A stretch of DNA of 64,000 nucleotides from Pseudomonas sp. S35 (GCF_009866765.1 NZ_CP019431.1:6158001-6222000); one strand, 5' to 3'; shown: positions 44,961 to 54,250, numbered from the stretch's first letter. Notes: generated by a model not told the origin, from the letters alone. Numbers and translations: made by a program.

Positions 44961-46388
44961 ATGTCTGCCAACGTTGCCTACCTGCAGGATTCCCAGGTGC
45001 TGGATCAACTCCAGGACCTGTTCGACACCCAACGCCGCGCCTACGCCGCCAACCCCATGCCGCCAGCCGCGCAACGCCAGCAATGGCTCAAGGCCCTGCG
45101 CGAGTTGCTCAGCGACGAACGCCAGGCGCTGATCAACGCGATCAGCCAGGACTTCAGCCACCGCAGCGCCGACGAAACCCTGTTCGCCGAATTGATGCCC
45201 AGCCTGCACGGTATTCACTACGCCAGCAAACACCTCAAGGGCTGGATGAAACCGTCCCGCCGTGCTGTAGGCATTGCTTTTCAACCCGCGTCAGCCAAAG
45301 TCATCTACCAACCGCTGGGCGTGGTCGGGGTGATCGTGCCCTGGAACTACCCGCTGTACCTGGCCATCGGGCCGTTGGTCGGTGCGTTGGCGGCGGGTAA
45401 CCGGGTGATGCTCAAGCTCAGCGAGTCCACCCCCGCCACCGGCGAACTGCTCAAAAGCCTGCTGGCGAAGATCTTTCCCGAGGACCTGGTGTGCGTGGTG
45501 CTGGGCGAGGCCGAAGTGGGCATGGCGTTTTCCAAGCTGCGCTTCGACCACCTGCTGTTCACCGGCGCTACCAGCATCGGCAAACACGTGATGCGTGCAG
45601 CGGCGGAACACCTGACGCCAGTCACCCTGGAGCTGGGCGGCAAGTCGCCAGCCATCGTGTCCGCCGATGTGCCGCTCAAGGACGCCGCCGAACGCATCGC
45701 CTTCGGCAAAGCCCTCAATGCCGGGCAAACCTGCGTGGCGCCGGACTACGTACTGGTGCCGGAAGACCGCGTCGAGGGTTTCGTCGAGGCTTACAGCAAG
45801 GCCGTTCGCGGGTTTTATCCGACCCTGACCGACAACCCGGACTACACCGCAATCATCAATGAACGGCAATTGGCTCGGCTCAATAGCTACGTCAAGGACG
45901 CCACCGACAAAGGCGCCACCCTGATCCCGCTGTACGAGCAAGGCCAGGCACGGCGCATGGCCCACAGCCTGTTGCTGAATGTCAGCGACGACATGACGGT
46001 GATGCAGGACGAAATATTCGGCCCGCTGCTGCCAATCGTGCCGTATCGCGGACTCGACCAGGCGTTTGCCTACATCAACCAACGCCCGCGCCCACTGGCC
46101 CTGTATTACTTCGGCTACAACAAGGCCGAGCAGAACCGTGTGCTGCACGAAACCCATTCCGGCGGCGTGTGCCTGAACGACACCTTGCTGCACGTGGCCC
46201 AGGACGACATGCCCTTTGGCGGCATCGGCCCCTCGGGCATGGGCCATTACCACGGCCACGAAGGCTTCCTGACCTTCAGTAAGGCCAAGGGCGTATTGGT
46301 GAAGCAGCGGCTCAACGCTGCCAAGTTGATCTACCCGCCCTACGGCAACGCTATCCAGAAGTTGATCCAGAAGCTGTTCATTCGCTGA
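44961..46388 (+). CDS. Coniferyl-aldehyde-dehydrogenase-type aldehyde dehydrogenase
   Basis: A 475-residue class 3-like NAD(P)-dependent aldehyde dehydrogenase, similar to Pseudomonas coniferyl aldehyde dehydrogenase (CalB). The cofactor region is GVVGVIVPWNYPLYLAIGPL. Catalytic Glu224 is in VTLELGGKSPAIV and Cys258 in ALNAGQTCVAPDY. Natural substrates could be aromatic or medium/long-chain aldehydes. It is first in an operon with a Tat-exported subunit and a GMC alcohol oxidoreductase, so it probably oxidises the aldehyde those enzymes produce. Confidence 0.87.
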   Translation: MSANVAYLQDSQVLDQLQDLFDTQRRAYAANPMPPAAQRQQWLKALRELLSDERQALINAISQDFSHRSADETLFAELMPSLHGIHYASKHLKGWMKPSRRAVGIAFQPASAKVIYQPLGVVGVIVPWNYPLYLAIGPLVGALAAGNRVMLKLSESTPATGELLKSLLAKIFPEDLVCVVLGEAEVGMAFSKLRFDHLLFTGATSIGKHVMRAAAEHLTPVTLELGGKSPAIVSADVPLKDAAERIAFGKALNAGQTCVAPDYVLVPEDRVEGFVEAYSKAVRGFYPTLTDNPDYTAIINERQLARLNSYVKDATDKGATLIPLYEQGQARRMAHSLLLNVSDDMTVMQDEIFGPLLPIVPYRGLDQAFAYINQRPRPLALYYFGYNKAEQNRVLHETHSGGVCLNDTLLHVAQDDMPFGGIGPSGMGHYHGHEGFLTFSKAKGVLVKQRLNAAKLIYPPYGNAIQKLIQKLFIR

Positions 46389-46416
46389 TACCGCTACCCA
46401 CGGGACAACAATAACA

Positions 46417-46962
46417 ATGAACCCTAGCCTGACTGAAACACCTGCGCTGTCGCGGCGCGGCGTCTTGAAAATCGGCCTGTGCGCCAGCGCCTTCCTGGCC
46501 ACTGCGGGGCTCGGTGCCAGCCTCAGCGGCTGCTCCAGCAGCACACCGGCCAGCGGCTTCGCGCTGTTGCGCAGCAGTGACCTGCCGTTTTTGCGCGCGG
46601 TCATTCCGGTGTTGCTCGAAGGGGTAGCCAGCGCCCAGGAAGTCGCGAACGGCGTCGAAGACACCCTGAAAAAGCTCGACTTCAGCCTGCAACACCTGTC
46701 GCCGCAGATGTTCAAGCTCACCCAGCAACTGTTCGACGTATTGGGCATGGGCATTACCCGTGGCCCATTGACCGGTATCTGGGGCAGTTGGGAGAACGCC
46801 AGCGCGGAGCAAATCCGCAATTTCCTGCACCGCTGGGAAAACAGCTACCTGAACCTGCTGCGCATGGGCCAGGGCTCGCTGCTCAAGTTGGTGATCATGG
46901 CCTGGTACTTCCAGCCGGCGTCCTGGGCCCATTGCGGCTACCCCGGTCCGCCGAAGATCTGA
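46417..46962 (+). CDS. Tat-signal small subunit partner of the GMC oxidoreductase
   Basis: A 181-residue protein beginning with a twin-arginine signal (SRRGVLKIGLCASAFLATAG). A Cys follows in LSGCSSS, which may be a lipoprotein site. The mature part has no domain I can name with certainty but resembles small subunits of membrane flavin dehydrogenases. It lies between the aldehyde dehydrogenase and the GMC gene. The GMC protein has no export signal of its own, so this subunit probably carries it across the membrane folded with FAD (hitchhiker export). That mechanism is inferred. Confidence 0.8.
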   Translation: MNPSLTETPALSRRGVLKIGLCASAFLATAGLGASLSGCSSSTPASGFALLRSSDLPFLRAVIPVLLEGVASAQEVANGVEDTLKKLDFSLQHLSPQMFKLTQQLFDVLGMGITRGPLTGIWGSWENASAEQIRNFLHRWENSYLNLLRMGQGSLLKLVIMAWYFQPASWAHCGYPGPPKI

Positions 46963-46999
46963 TCTGCATCCCCCACAATAAAAACAAGAGACGACCCTG

Positions 47000-48595
47000 A
47001 TGCCCGTACCCGATCTGTTCCGCGAAGGCCTGGCCCGTGGCTGGAAAACCCACAACGGCGCCGCCCTCGACAATGACCTGACCCTGGAAGCCGACGTCGC
47101 CATCATCGGCAGCGGCGCCGGTGGCGGCACCACGGCTGAGATCCTCAGCGCCGCCGGCTACAAGGTGCTGCTGATCGAAGAAGGCCCGCTCAAGACCAGC
47201 AGCGATTTCAAGTTGCTCGAAGACGAGGCCTACACCAGCCTGTACCAAGAAGGCATCGGCCGCATGAGCAAGGACGGCGCGATCACCATCCTGCAAGGCC
47301 GGGCGGTGGGCGGCACTACGTTGATCAACTGGACCTCCAGTTTCCGCACCCCGGACGCCACCCTCGCCCACTGGGCCAGCGAATATGCGGTCAAAGGCCA
47401 CAGCAGCGCCGAAATGGCGCCGTGGTTCGAGAAGATGGAGCAACGCCTGGGCATCGCGCCCTGGGCCATACCACCGAACGCCAACAATGACGTGATCCGC
47501 AAAGGCTGCGAAAAGCTCGGCTATAGCTGGCATGTGATCCCACGCAATGTGCGTGGCTGTTTCAACCTGGGCTATTGCGGCATGGGTTGCCCGGTGAACG
47601 CCAAGCAATCGATGCTGGTGACCACCATCCCGTCCACCCTGGAGAAGGGCGGCGAGTTGCTCTACCTGGCCCGCGCCGAGCAGCTCAAATACAGCGGCGA
47701 CACCATCAGCAGCCTGGAATGCGTGGCAATGGATGAGCGCTGCGTATCGCCGACCGGGCGCAAGATCACGGTGAAAGCCAAGCATTACGTGCTGTCGGGC
47801 GGCGGTATCAACAGCCCGGCACTGCTGATGCGCTCGGATGCACCCGACCCGCACTCGCGGCTGGGCAAGCGCACCTTTTTGCACTTGGTGAATTTCTCCG
47901 CCGCGCTGTTCGATGAAGTGATCAACCCGTTCTACGGCGCACCGCAGTCGATCTACTCCGATCACTTTCAATGGCAGGACGGCACCACCGGCAAAATGTC
48001 CTACAAGCTGGAGGCGCCACCCTTACATCCCGCGTTGGCCAGCACCTTGCTTGGGGGCTATGGCACGCAAAACGCTCTGGACATGAGCCAACTGCCCAAC
48101 ACCCACGCCATGCTCGCCCTGCTGCGCGACGGTTTTCACCCCGACAGCCCGGGCGGCAACGTGGAACTGCGCGCCGACGGCACACCGGTGCTCGACTATC
48201 AGGTGTCGCCATACGCTTGGGATGGCCTGCGCCGCGCCTTCCACAGCATGGCCGAGATCCAGTTTGCGGCGGGGGCCACGTCAGTCAAACCGCTGCACCA
48301 CGATGCACGCTACGTCAAAAACCTGGCCGAAGCTCGTACGCTGATCGACGGGTTGAACCTGGAACTGCACCGCACCTGCTTGGGCAGCGCCCATGTAATG
48401 GGCGGTTGCGCCATGGGTGAAGACCCGAAAAACGCCGTGGCCGACAGCCTTGGCCGGCATCACCAATTGCGCAACCTGTCGATCCACGATGGCTCGCTGT
48501 TCCCCACCAGCATTGGGGCCAACCCGCAATTATCGGTGTACGGATTGACCGCCCAATTGGCGACCGCATTGGCCGAACGTCTGAAAACAGCGTGA
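47000..48595 (+). CDS. GMC-family FAD oxidoreductase (alcohol dehydrogenase type)
   Basis: A 531-residue glucose-methanol-choline family flavoprotein. The FAD motif is near residue 30 (VAIIGSGAGGGTTAEILSAA), followed by the GMC signature QGRAVGGTTLINWTSSFRTP. A Cys-rich segment (GYCGMGCPVNAKQSM) is typical of the long-chain-alcohol-oxidase subgroup. The C-terminal GMC_oxred_C domain has LHRTCLGSAHVMGGCAMGED and LFPTSIGANPQLSVYGLTAQ. It should oxidise an alcohol to an aldehyde and hand electrons to the respiratory chain. Substrate is not defined by sequence. Confidence 0.88.
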   Translation: MPVPDLFREGLARGWKTHNGAALDNDLTLEADVAIIGSGAGGGTTAEILSAAGYKVLLIEEGPLKTSSDFKLLEDEAYTSLYQEGIGRMSKDGAITILQGRAVGGTTLINWTSSFRTPDATLAHWASEYAVKGHSSAEMAPWFEKMEQRLGIAPWAIPPNANNDVIRKGCEKLGYSWHVIPRNVRGCFNLGYCGMGCPVNAKQSMLVTTIPSTLEKGGELLYLARAEQLKYSGDTISSLECVAMDERCVSPTGRKITVKAKHYVLSGGGINSPALLMRSDAPDPHSRLGKRTFLHLVNFSAALFDEVINPFYGAPQSIYSDHFQWQDGTTGKMSYKLEAPPLHPALASTLLGGYGTQNALDMSQLPNTHAMLALLRDGFHPDSPGGNVELRADGTPVLDYQVSPYAWDGLRRAFHSMAEIQFAAGATSVKPLHHDARYVKNLAEARTLIDGLNLELHRTCLGSAHVMGGCAMGEDPKNAVADSLGRHHQLRNLSIHDGSLFPTSIGANPQLSVYGLTAQLATALAERLKTA

Positions 48596-48629
48596 AAAAA
48601 CGTTCGATACGCGGCCTCTATCTACATAA

Positions 48630-49532
<903 letters not shown>

Positions 49533-49558
49533 GCTTCTTTACTGCCTGTAAGGGCCTC

Positions 49559-49631
49559 ATCGGGGGCAAGCCCCCTCCCACATTTTGAGTCTATTCACAA
49601 ATCAAAGTGTGTGAGGGGGCTTGCCCCCGAT
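49559..49631. repeat. BIME: inverted pair of REP copies
   Basis: ATCGGGGGCAAGCCCCCTCC and, about 30 bp on, GTGAGGGGGCTTGCCCCCGA in the opposite orientation, between the convergent ferredoxin and mutM genes. Confidence 0.85.
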
Positions 49632-49656
49632 AGCGATATCAGCCACTACACAGCGA

Positions 49657-50469
49657 TCAGCCCTGACACCTCGGGCAAAACACACTCGCCCGCTGCCCCA
49701 GCACGACATTGCGCAGTTCAGTCCCGCAGACCTTGCACGCCTCGCCTCCCCGGCCATAGACGAATAGCTCCTGCTGGAAATACCCCGGCTGCCCGTCACC
49801 ACCGATAAAGTCCCGCAAGGTTGTACCGCCACGCTCGATGGCGGCCGCCAGCACGCGCTTGATCTCAATCGCCAGCCTCAGATACCGCGCCCGCGAAATG
49901 CCGCCGGCCTCGCGACGCGGATCAATCCCCGCCGCAAACAGCGCTTCGGTCGCGTAGATATTGCCCACGCCCACCACCACCGCGTTGTCCATGATGAACG
50001 GCTTCACCGCCATCGACCGTTTGCGGGACAGCTGGAACAAGCGCTCGCCGTCAAACAGATCGGTCAACGGTTCCGGCCCCAGGCGCAGCAACAACTCATG
50101 GTTATGCGGGTCCTGGCTCCAGAGCATCGCACCAAAGCGCCGTGGGTCGGTGTAACGCAGGGCCATGCCCGATTCCAGCTCGATATCCACATGCTCATGC
50201 TTGGCCGCCGGCATGCCGACTTCCACCAGACGCAGGTTGCCCGACATGCCCAAGTGGCTGATCAAGGTGCCCACTTCGGCATTGATCAACAGGTATTTGG
50301 CCCGCCGCTCCACCAGCACGATGCGCTGCCCGGACAGGCGCACATCCAGGTCTTCCGGGATCGGCCAGCGCAGACGCCGCTCACGCACCACTACGCGGCT
50401 GACGCGCTGGCCTTCCAAGTGCGGCGCAATCCCGCGGCGGGTGGTTTCGACTTCAGGTAACTCGGGCAT
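49657..50469 (-). CDS. mutM: Formamidopyrimidine-DNA glycosylase
   Basis: A 270-residue repair enzyme removing 8-oxoguanine and formamidopyrimidines. The mature N-terminus [17 protein letters not shown] supplies the catalytic Pro and Glu. The helix-two-turn-helix includes [20 protein letters not shown]. The C-terminal zinc finger is complete ([12 protein letters not shown], then [10 protein letters not shown]). It is upstream of the HDOD gene's 3' end on the same strand (21 bp). Confidence 0.96.
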   Translation of the reverse strand: MPELPEVETTRRGIAPHLEGQRVSRVVVRERRLRWPIPEDLDVRLSGQRIVLVERRAKYLLINAEVGTLISHLGMSGNLRLVEVGMPAAKHEHVDIELESGMALRYTDPRRFGAMLWSQDPHNHELLLRLGPEPLTDLFDGERLFQLSRKRSMAVKPFIMDNAVVVGVGNIYATEALFAAGIDPRREAGGISRARYLRLAIEIKRVLAAAIERGGTTLRDFIGGDGQPGYFQQELFVYGRGGEACKVCGTELRNVVLGQRASVFCPRCQG

Positions 50470-50490
50470 GCGTACCTCTTGAAGGAAGGG

Positions 50491-51357
50491 TCAGTGTGCG
50501 CCCAGTTCGCGGATCGACAACTTCATGCTTTCGAAGTCGTACTCCGACAGGCCAACGTAATCCAGCACCAGAGGGCCGACGGCATTCCACTCGTGGTCCA
50601 CCGACTGGTTGCCCAGTACCCGATAGGACGAACAGATGTGCTCGGCCATCTTCAGGATCGCCAGCAGGTTTTTCACCTGCGGGGTGCGTGCCGACTCATC
50701 GCTGAAAATCGCCAGGGCGTTGTGGTGGTTGGCGATGGCGTCGGTCACGTGCTCCGGCAGGCGCCACGATTTGGCGGTGTAGTAACCGACCACGGCATGG
50801 TTGGTGTTGAACGCGTTGTTTTCGGTATCGACCACGCGGCAGTCGGTGCCGGCGTTGGCGTAGGCCTGCTCCAGCACCGTCATATAGTTGGGAAATCGCT
50901 TGAGCATCAACGGCACGCCGCAATCGTGGAACAGGCCCAAGGCGTAGGCCTCGTCGACTGCCTGGGAGCCCGTGCGCTTGGCCAGGGTGAGGCAGGTCAT
51001 GGCCACGTCCTGGGCCGTGTCCCAGAAGCGGTTGAGGGTGACGATGGTGTCGTCGCTCATCTCGCCCCGGATCGACTGCGCGTTGATCAGGTTGATGATC
51101 GACCGGCTGCCCAGCAGGTTCACCGCACGCTGGATCGAGGCGATCTTGTTGCTCAGGCCGTAATAGGGCGAGTTGACGATCTTGAGCAGTGCGCCGGACA
51201 AGCCGGGGTCCTGGGAGATCAACCGGGCGATCACTTCCAGGTCCGGGTCGGGCATGTACTGCTCCATCTGCAAATCCACCATGATTTGCGGTTGGGGCGG
51301 CACGCTGATGCCTTGCAGGGCCTGTTGGATCTGTTCGGCGGAAAGCTCTTGGGACAT
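50491..51357 (-). CDS. HDOD domain protein
   Basis: A 288-residue protein whose HDOD domain (LISQDPGLSGALLKIVNSPY, RAVNLLGSRSIINLINAQSI) is an HD-related fold lacking the usual metal-binding HD catalytic set. Such proteins act in signalling and in c-di-GMP or stress-linked regulation without proven catalysis. It precedes mutM on the same strand and is divergent from rlmI, with a long inverted repeat between. Confidence 0.85.
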   Translation of the reverse strand: MSQELSAEQIQQALQGISVPPQPQIMVDLQMEQYMPDPDLEVIARLISQDPGLSGALLKIVNSPYYGLSNKIASIQRAVNLLGSRSIINLINAQSIRGEMSDDTIVTLNRFWDTAQDVAMTCLTLAKRTGSQAVDEAYALGLFHDCGVPLMLKRFPNYMTVLEQAYANAGTDCRVVDTENNAFNTNHAVVGYYTAKSWRLPEHVTDAIANHHNALAIFSDESARTPQVKNLLAILKMAEHICSSYRVLGNQSVDHEWNAVGPLVLDYVGLSEYDFESMKLSIRELGAH

Positions 51358-51442
51358 AAGTACACACTCTTGGCTAGGCGGGGATTCTAACCCCTAAGCA
51401 AAGCTGACCGACACCTCAAAAACCGGATGGGCGCCGGACCAA

Positions 51443-51531
51443 ATGTGGGAGCTGGCTTGCCTGCGATTGGATCACCGCCGTACGTCAGATACAGCGCGCC
51501 GCCTGCATCGCAGGCAAGCCAGCTCCCACAT
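51443..51531. repeat. Long perfect inverted repeat upstream of rlmI
   Basis: Two arms of 25 bp (51443-51467 and 51507-51531) are exact reverse complements, beginning ATGTGGGAGCTGGCTTGCCT, and flank 39 bp. This is the GAGCTGGCTTGCCTGC subclass of Pseudomonas REP, here as a complete BIME. Confidence 0.88.
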
Positions 51532-51581
51532 GAACCGGTGCGCAACAGGTATACTCCCGCTCTTTTTTCCGGAGCGACGTC

Positions 51582-52778
51582 ATGTCCCTGCCAAGCCTGC
51601 GTCTCAAAGCCAACGCCGATCGTCGTTTGCGCAACGGCCACCTGTGGGTCTACAGCAACGAAATCGACGTGGCCGCCACCCCACTTCACGGCTTCCAGGC
51701 AGGCGACCAGGCAATCCTGGAAGCGGCCGGCGGCAAGACCCTGGGCATCGTGGCCATGAGCCCGAACAACCTGATCTGCGCCCGTCTGCTGTCGCGTGAC
51801 ATCAAGTTGCCGCTGGACAAGTCGCTGCTGGTGCACCGCATCAACGTTGCCCTGTCCCTGCGTGATCGCCTGTTCGACAAGCCGTTCTACCGCCTGGTCT
51901 ACGGCGATTCCGACCTGCTGCCGGGCCTGGTGGTCGACCGTTTCGGCGACATCCTGGTGGTGCAGATCGCTTCGGCGACCATGGAAGCCCATAAAGAAGA
52001 CGTGATCGCTGCGCTGACCCAAGTGCTCAAGCCAAGCGGCATCCTGTTCAAGAACGACTCCGCCGCACGCGACGCCGAAGGCCTCAACCGCTACGTCGAA
52101 ACCGTATTCGGCCTGGTGCCGGAGTGGGTTGCGCTGGAAGAGAACGGCGTGAAATTCGAAGCCCCGGTGATCCAGGGCCAGAAAACCGGCTGGTTCTACG
52201 ACCACCGCATGAACCGCGCGCGCCTGGCCCCATACGCCAAAGGCAAACGCGTACTCGACCTGTACAGCTACATCGGCGGCTGGGGCGTGCAGGCTGCAGC
52301 CTTCGGCGCCAGTGAAGTGTTCTGCGTCGATGCATCCGCCTTCGCCCTCGACGGCGTCGAGCGCAACGCTGCGCTGAACGGCGTTGCCGAGAAGATGACC
52401 TGCATCGAAGGCGACGTCTTCGAAGCCCTGAAGGAACTGAAAGCCAGCGAAGAGCGTTTCGACGTGATCGTCGCCGACCCACCGGCCTTCATCAAACGCA
52501 AAAAAGACATGAAAAACGGCGAAGGCGCCTACCGCCGCCTCAACGAGCAAGCCATGCGCCTGCTCAGCAAGGACGGCATCCTGGTCAGCGCTTCGTGCTC
52601 CATGCACCTGCCGGAAGACGACCTGCAAAACATCCTGCTCACCAGCGCCCGCCACCTGGACCGCAATATCCAGATGCTCGAACGCGGCGGCCAGGGCCCG
52701 GATCATCCGGTGCACCCGGCGATTGTCGAGACGCGGTACATCAAGAGCATTACGTGCCGGTTGTTGCCAAACAGCTGA
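51582..52778 (+). CDS. rlmI: 23S rRNA m5C1962 methyltransferase RlmI-like
   Basis: A 398-residue SAM enzyme with an N-terminal PUA domain (LRLKANADRRLRNGHLWVYS) and a central EEHEE-like region. The C-terminal Rossmann methyltransferase contains VLDLYSYIGGWGVQAAAFGA, VIVADPPAFIKRKKDM and LVSASCSMHLPEDDL. It modifies a cytosine of 23S rRNA. It is the last gene before the AT-rich operon, and GC content drops sharply just after its stop. Confidence 0.92.
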   Translation: MSLPSLRLKANADRRLRNGHLWVYSNEIDVAATPLHGFQAGDQAILEAAGGKTLGIVAMSPNNLICARLLSRDIKLPLDKSLLVHRINVALSLRDRLFDKPFYRLVYGDSDLLPGLVVDRFGDILVVQIASATMEAHKEDVIAALTQVLKPSGILFKNDSAARDAEGLNRYVETVFGLVPEWVALEENGVKFEAPVIQGQKTGWFYDHRMNRARLAPYAKGKRVLDLYSYIGGWGVQAAAFGASEVFCVDASAFALDGVERNAALNGVAEKMTCIEGDVFEALKELKASEERFDVIVADPPAFIKRKKDMKNGEGAYRRLNEQAMRLLSKDGILVSASCSMHLPEDDLQNILLTSARHLDRNIQMLERGGQGPDHPVHPAIVETRYIKSITCRLLPNS

Positions 52779-52947
52779 CCCCATCTGAAAGGGGACTCCA
52801 AATGGGGTCTCCCAAACTTTACTACTCTCAAATCATCACACTCGACAGCCTTTTAACAGCAGCCAATTAAACATAAAACGAAAAGCCTGCTGTATTCTGT
52901 AGTACAACTCCGACAAAAAAACTCGAAGATTCTTACGCAATTTTTTC
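52779..52947. other. AT-rich intergenic leader of the peptide operon, distal part
   Basis: The first 30 bp hold a possible hairpin (ACCCCAT ... ATGGGGT) that may end rlmI transcription. The rest is AT-rich. A short palindrome TGTAGTACA lies near 52903 and is the only symmetric site I see upstream of the promoter. No gene is supported here. Confidence 0.4.
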
Positions 52948-52975
52948 TTGAAAATTCATAATTAACTCCTATGAT
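52948..52975 (+). promoter_or_regulatory. Sigma-70 promoter of the peptide/SagB/diiron operon
   Basis: TTGAAA (52948-52953) and TATGAT (52970-52975) are separated by 16 bp in an AT-rich stretch. Both are within one mismatch of consensus. Transcription would begin near 52982, giving a leader of about 57 nt before the peptide gene. Confidence 0.65.
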
Positions 52976-52981
52976 TTCAAT

Positions 52982-53001
52982 TATCACCTTCGCCGGTGAT
53001 A
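52982..53001 (+). promoter_or_regulatory. 5' UTR hairpin of the peptide operon
   Basis: TATCACC, loop TTCGCC, GGTGATA: a 7-bp perfect stem located where the transcript should begin. Such 5' hairpins commonly protect an abundant mRNA from degradation. As DNA it could instead be an operator at the transcription start. Confidence 0.55.
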
Positions 53002-53038
53002 TTAAACTCAAATCGAGCTACATCAAGGAGATCCAAAA

Positions 53039-53110
53039 ATGAAAACAATCAACCTGGAAACTTCTCACATTGCCAACTTAGCTTTCGTAGTAGCGCCGAA
53101 AGCCCGCTAA
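53039..53110 (+). CDS. 23-residue peptide, candidate RiPP precursor (or leader peptide)
   Basis: An ATG at 53039, eight bases after the strong ribosome site AAGGAG, opens a 23-codon frame ending at TAA 53108-53110. The peptide begins MKTINLETSHIAN and ends LAFVVAPKAR. It has a polar first half, a hydrophobic LAFVVAP stretch and a basic tail. It has no Cys, Trp or Tyr, and one His, two Lys and one Arg. It is first in the operon and followed by a stable hairpin before the flavin dehydrogenase. These are properties of highly expressed precursor-peptide genes. It matches no precursor family I know. It has about the length of PqqA but lacks the Glu-x-x-x-Tyr pair. A regulatory leader peptide is the main alternative. 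Confidence 0.6.
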   Translation: MKTINLETSHIANLAFVVAPKAR

Positions 53111-53116
53111 GAAAAT

Positions 53117-53151
53117 GAAACGCTGGGGAGTGCCGGCCACCCAGCGCTTTC
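53117..53151 (+). terminator. Intra-operon hairpin after the peptide gene
   Basis: GAAACGCTGGG (53117-53127) pairs with CCCAGCG-C-TTTC (53140-53151), giving an 11-bp stem with one bulge and a 12-nt loop, starting 7 bp after the peptide stop. There is no long U-tract, so it is more likely a partial terminator or 3'-protecting element. It would raise peptide mRNA above that of the enzymes. Confidence 0.6.
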
Positions 53152-53173
53152 AGAATAAATGGAAGGCAAGTCA

Positions 53174-54250
53174 ATGCAAATAGCCCCTTATATATTCATT
53201 CTCCCCCGAACACCGGCCACGGTAGTGTGGGACTATAAAAACCATAAACAGTTCGAGTTAAACCTGGCCTACTCAATACGGCTCACCGAGCTGATAAACA
53301 ACCCAGACAACTTTGATAACTCAAGCCCAATAGACGCTCAGTTATTCGCAGCAGGAATATTGACAACCCTCGCATCCGAGCGCCTTATTTGGGGCTGGGA
53401 TGAACTATCAAAAATCTTTCATATTGGCACCAAGAACATTCCTTGCAGCCACGTACCCGAAAACACTGCTGAATGGGCGAGCATCTATCTTGAACACTGT
53501 AAGAAAACACTAGACATCCCTCCTCCTCTAGCCCGAACATCCATCAAGCACGTTGACGCCCCTTTAATTCACCTACCAACGCCACTTAAACTACCAGAGC
53601 ACTCACTTATACATGTTTTATTTATCCGAAAAACCTGCCGCACCTTCACGGGCGAACCTGTATCTTTACAGGCCATAAGTACGATCCTTTACCTATGCTT
53701 AGGTTATTTAAAAGAAAGAATAAACACTATTGATGAAAGCGTCGCGCAAGGCCTTGAGGCACGAAGAAGCAGCCCATCTGGGGGAGGATTAAACGCATGC
53801 GAAGGTTTTCTGTATGCTCAAAATATAGAGGGTTTGCAACCCGGAATCTACGCTTATAACGCAGCGGAGCACACGCTGAGCCTCGTTAACCAACAGATTA
53901 ATCAGTCATTAGGACATGTGCTATCAGGACAGCACTTCATCAACAATCTTCCAGCGGGTCTTTTCATCACTTGCCGATTCGACAAACTGTGGTGGAAATA
54001 TGAACACTCGCGAGCTTATCGGATGGCCTATGTCGAAGCAGGTCATATCTCACAAACCTTTCAATTAGTCGCGACCGCGCTGGGACTGAGCACTTGGTTG
54101 ACTGGCGCGCTGACAGACCATCAGGTCGAATCATTGTTAAATATTGAAGAAAACAACCCTGAACAAGCCTTATTTTTTCTTGGGTGCGGTAAAAGCGACG
54201 GACAAGTAATGTGCAAAGAACTGAAATCACTGTTGAACAACCGAGGGTAG
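53174..54250 (+). CDS. SagB/ThcOx-type FMN-dependent dehydrogenase
   Basis: A 358-residue protein. Residues 1-140 form an N-terminal region without clear similarity (possibly a peptide-recognition or helical cap). The nitroreductase-fold SagB domain follows: the flavin-phosphate region RKTCRTFTGEPVSL (152-165), SSPSGGGLNACEGFLYAQNI (199-218) and GLQPGIYAYNAAEHTL. AYRMAYVEAGHISQTFQLVA (281-300) and the end QALFFLGCGK complete it. In RiPP pathways such enzymes oxidise azolines to azoles, but no cyclodehydratase is present and the peptide lacks Cys, so another oxidation is likely. ATG 53174 is preferred over 53159 because GGAAGG sits 7 bp before it. The codons are AT-rich. The diiron gene follows after 5 bp. 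Confidence 0.85.
   Translation: MQIAPYIFILPRTPATVVWDYKNHKQFELNLAYSIRLTELINNPDNFDNSSPIDAQLFAAGILTTLASERLIWGWDELSKIFHIGTKNIPCSHVPENTAEWASIYLEHCKKTLDIPPPLARTSIKHVDAPLIHLPTPLKLPEHSLIHVLFIRKTCRTFTGEPVSLQAISTILYLCLGYLKERINTIDESVAQGLEARRSSPSGGGLNACEGFLYAQNIEGLQPGIYAYNAAEHTLSLVNQQINQSLGHVLSGQHFINNLPAGLFITCRFDKLWWKYEHSRAYRMAYVEAGHISQTFQLVATALGLSTWLTGALTDHQVESLLNIEENNPEQALFFLGCGKSDGQVMCKELKSLLNNRG

Noticed and set aside
49559..49631. Repeated palindromes as a CRISPR array
   Set aside because: Only two inverted copies with a unique short gap, and no regular spacers or cas genes; these are REP/BIME elements.
53039..53110. The 23-residue peptide as a PqqA homologue
   Set aside because: Only the length agrees. 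The conserved Glu-x-x-x-Tyr pair of PqqA is missing and no PqqE-type radical SAM gene is present.
53117..53151. The hairpin as a classical amino-acid attenuator
   Set aside because: There is no U-tract, no run of one regulatory codon in the peptide, and no visible alternative antiterminator pairing.
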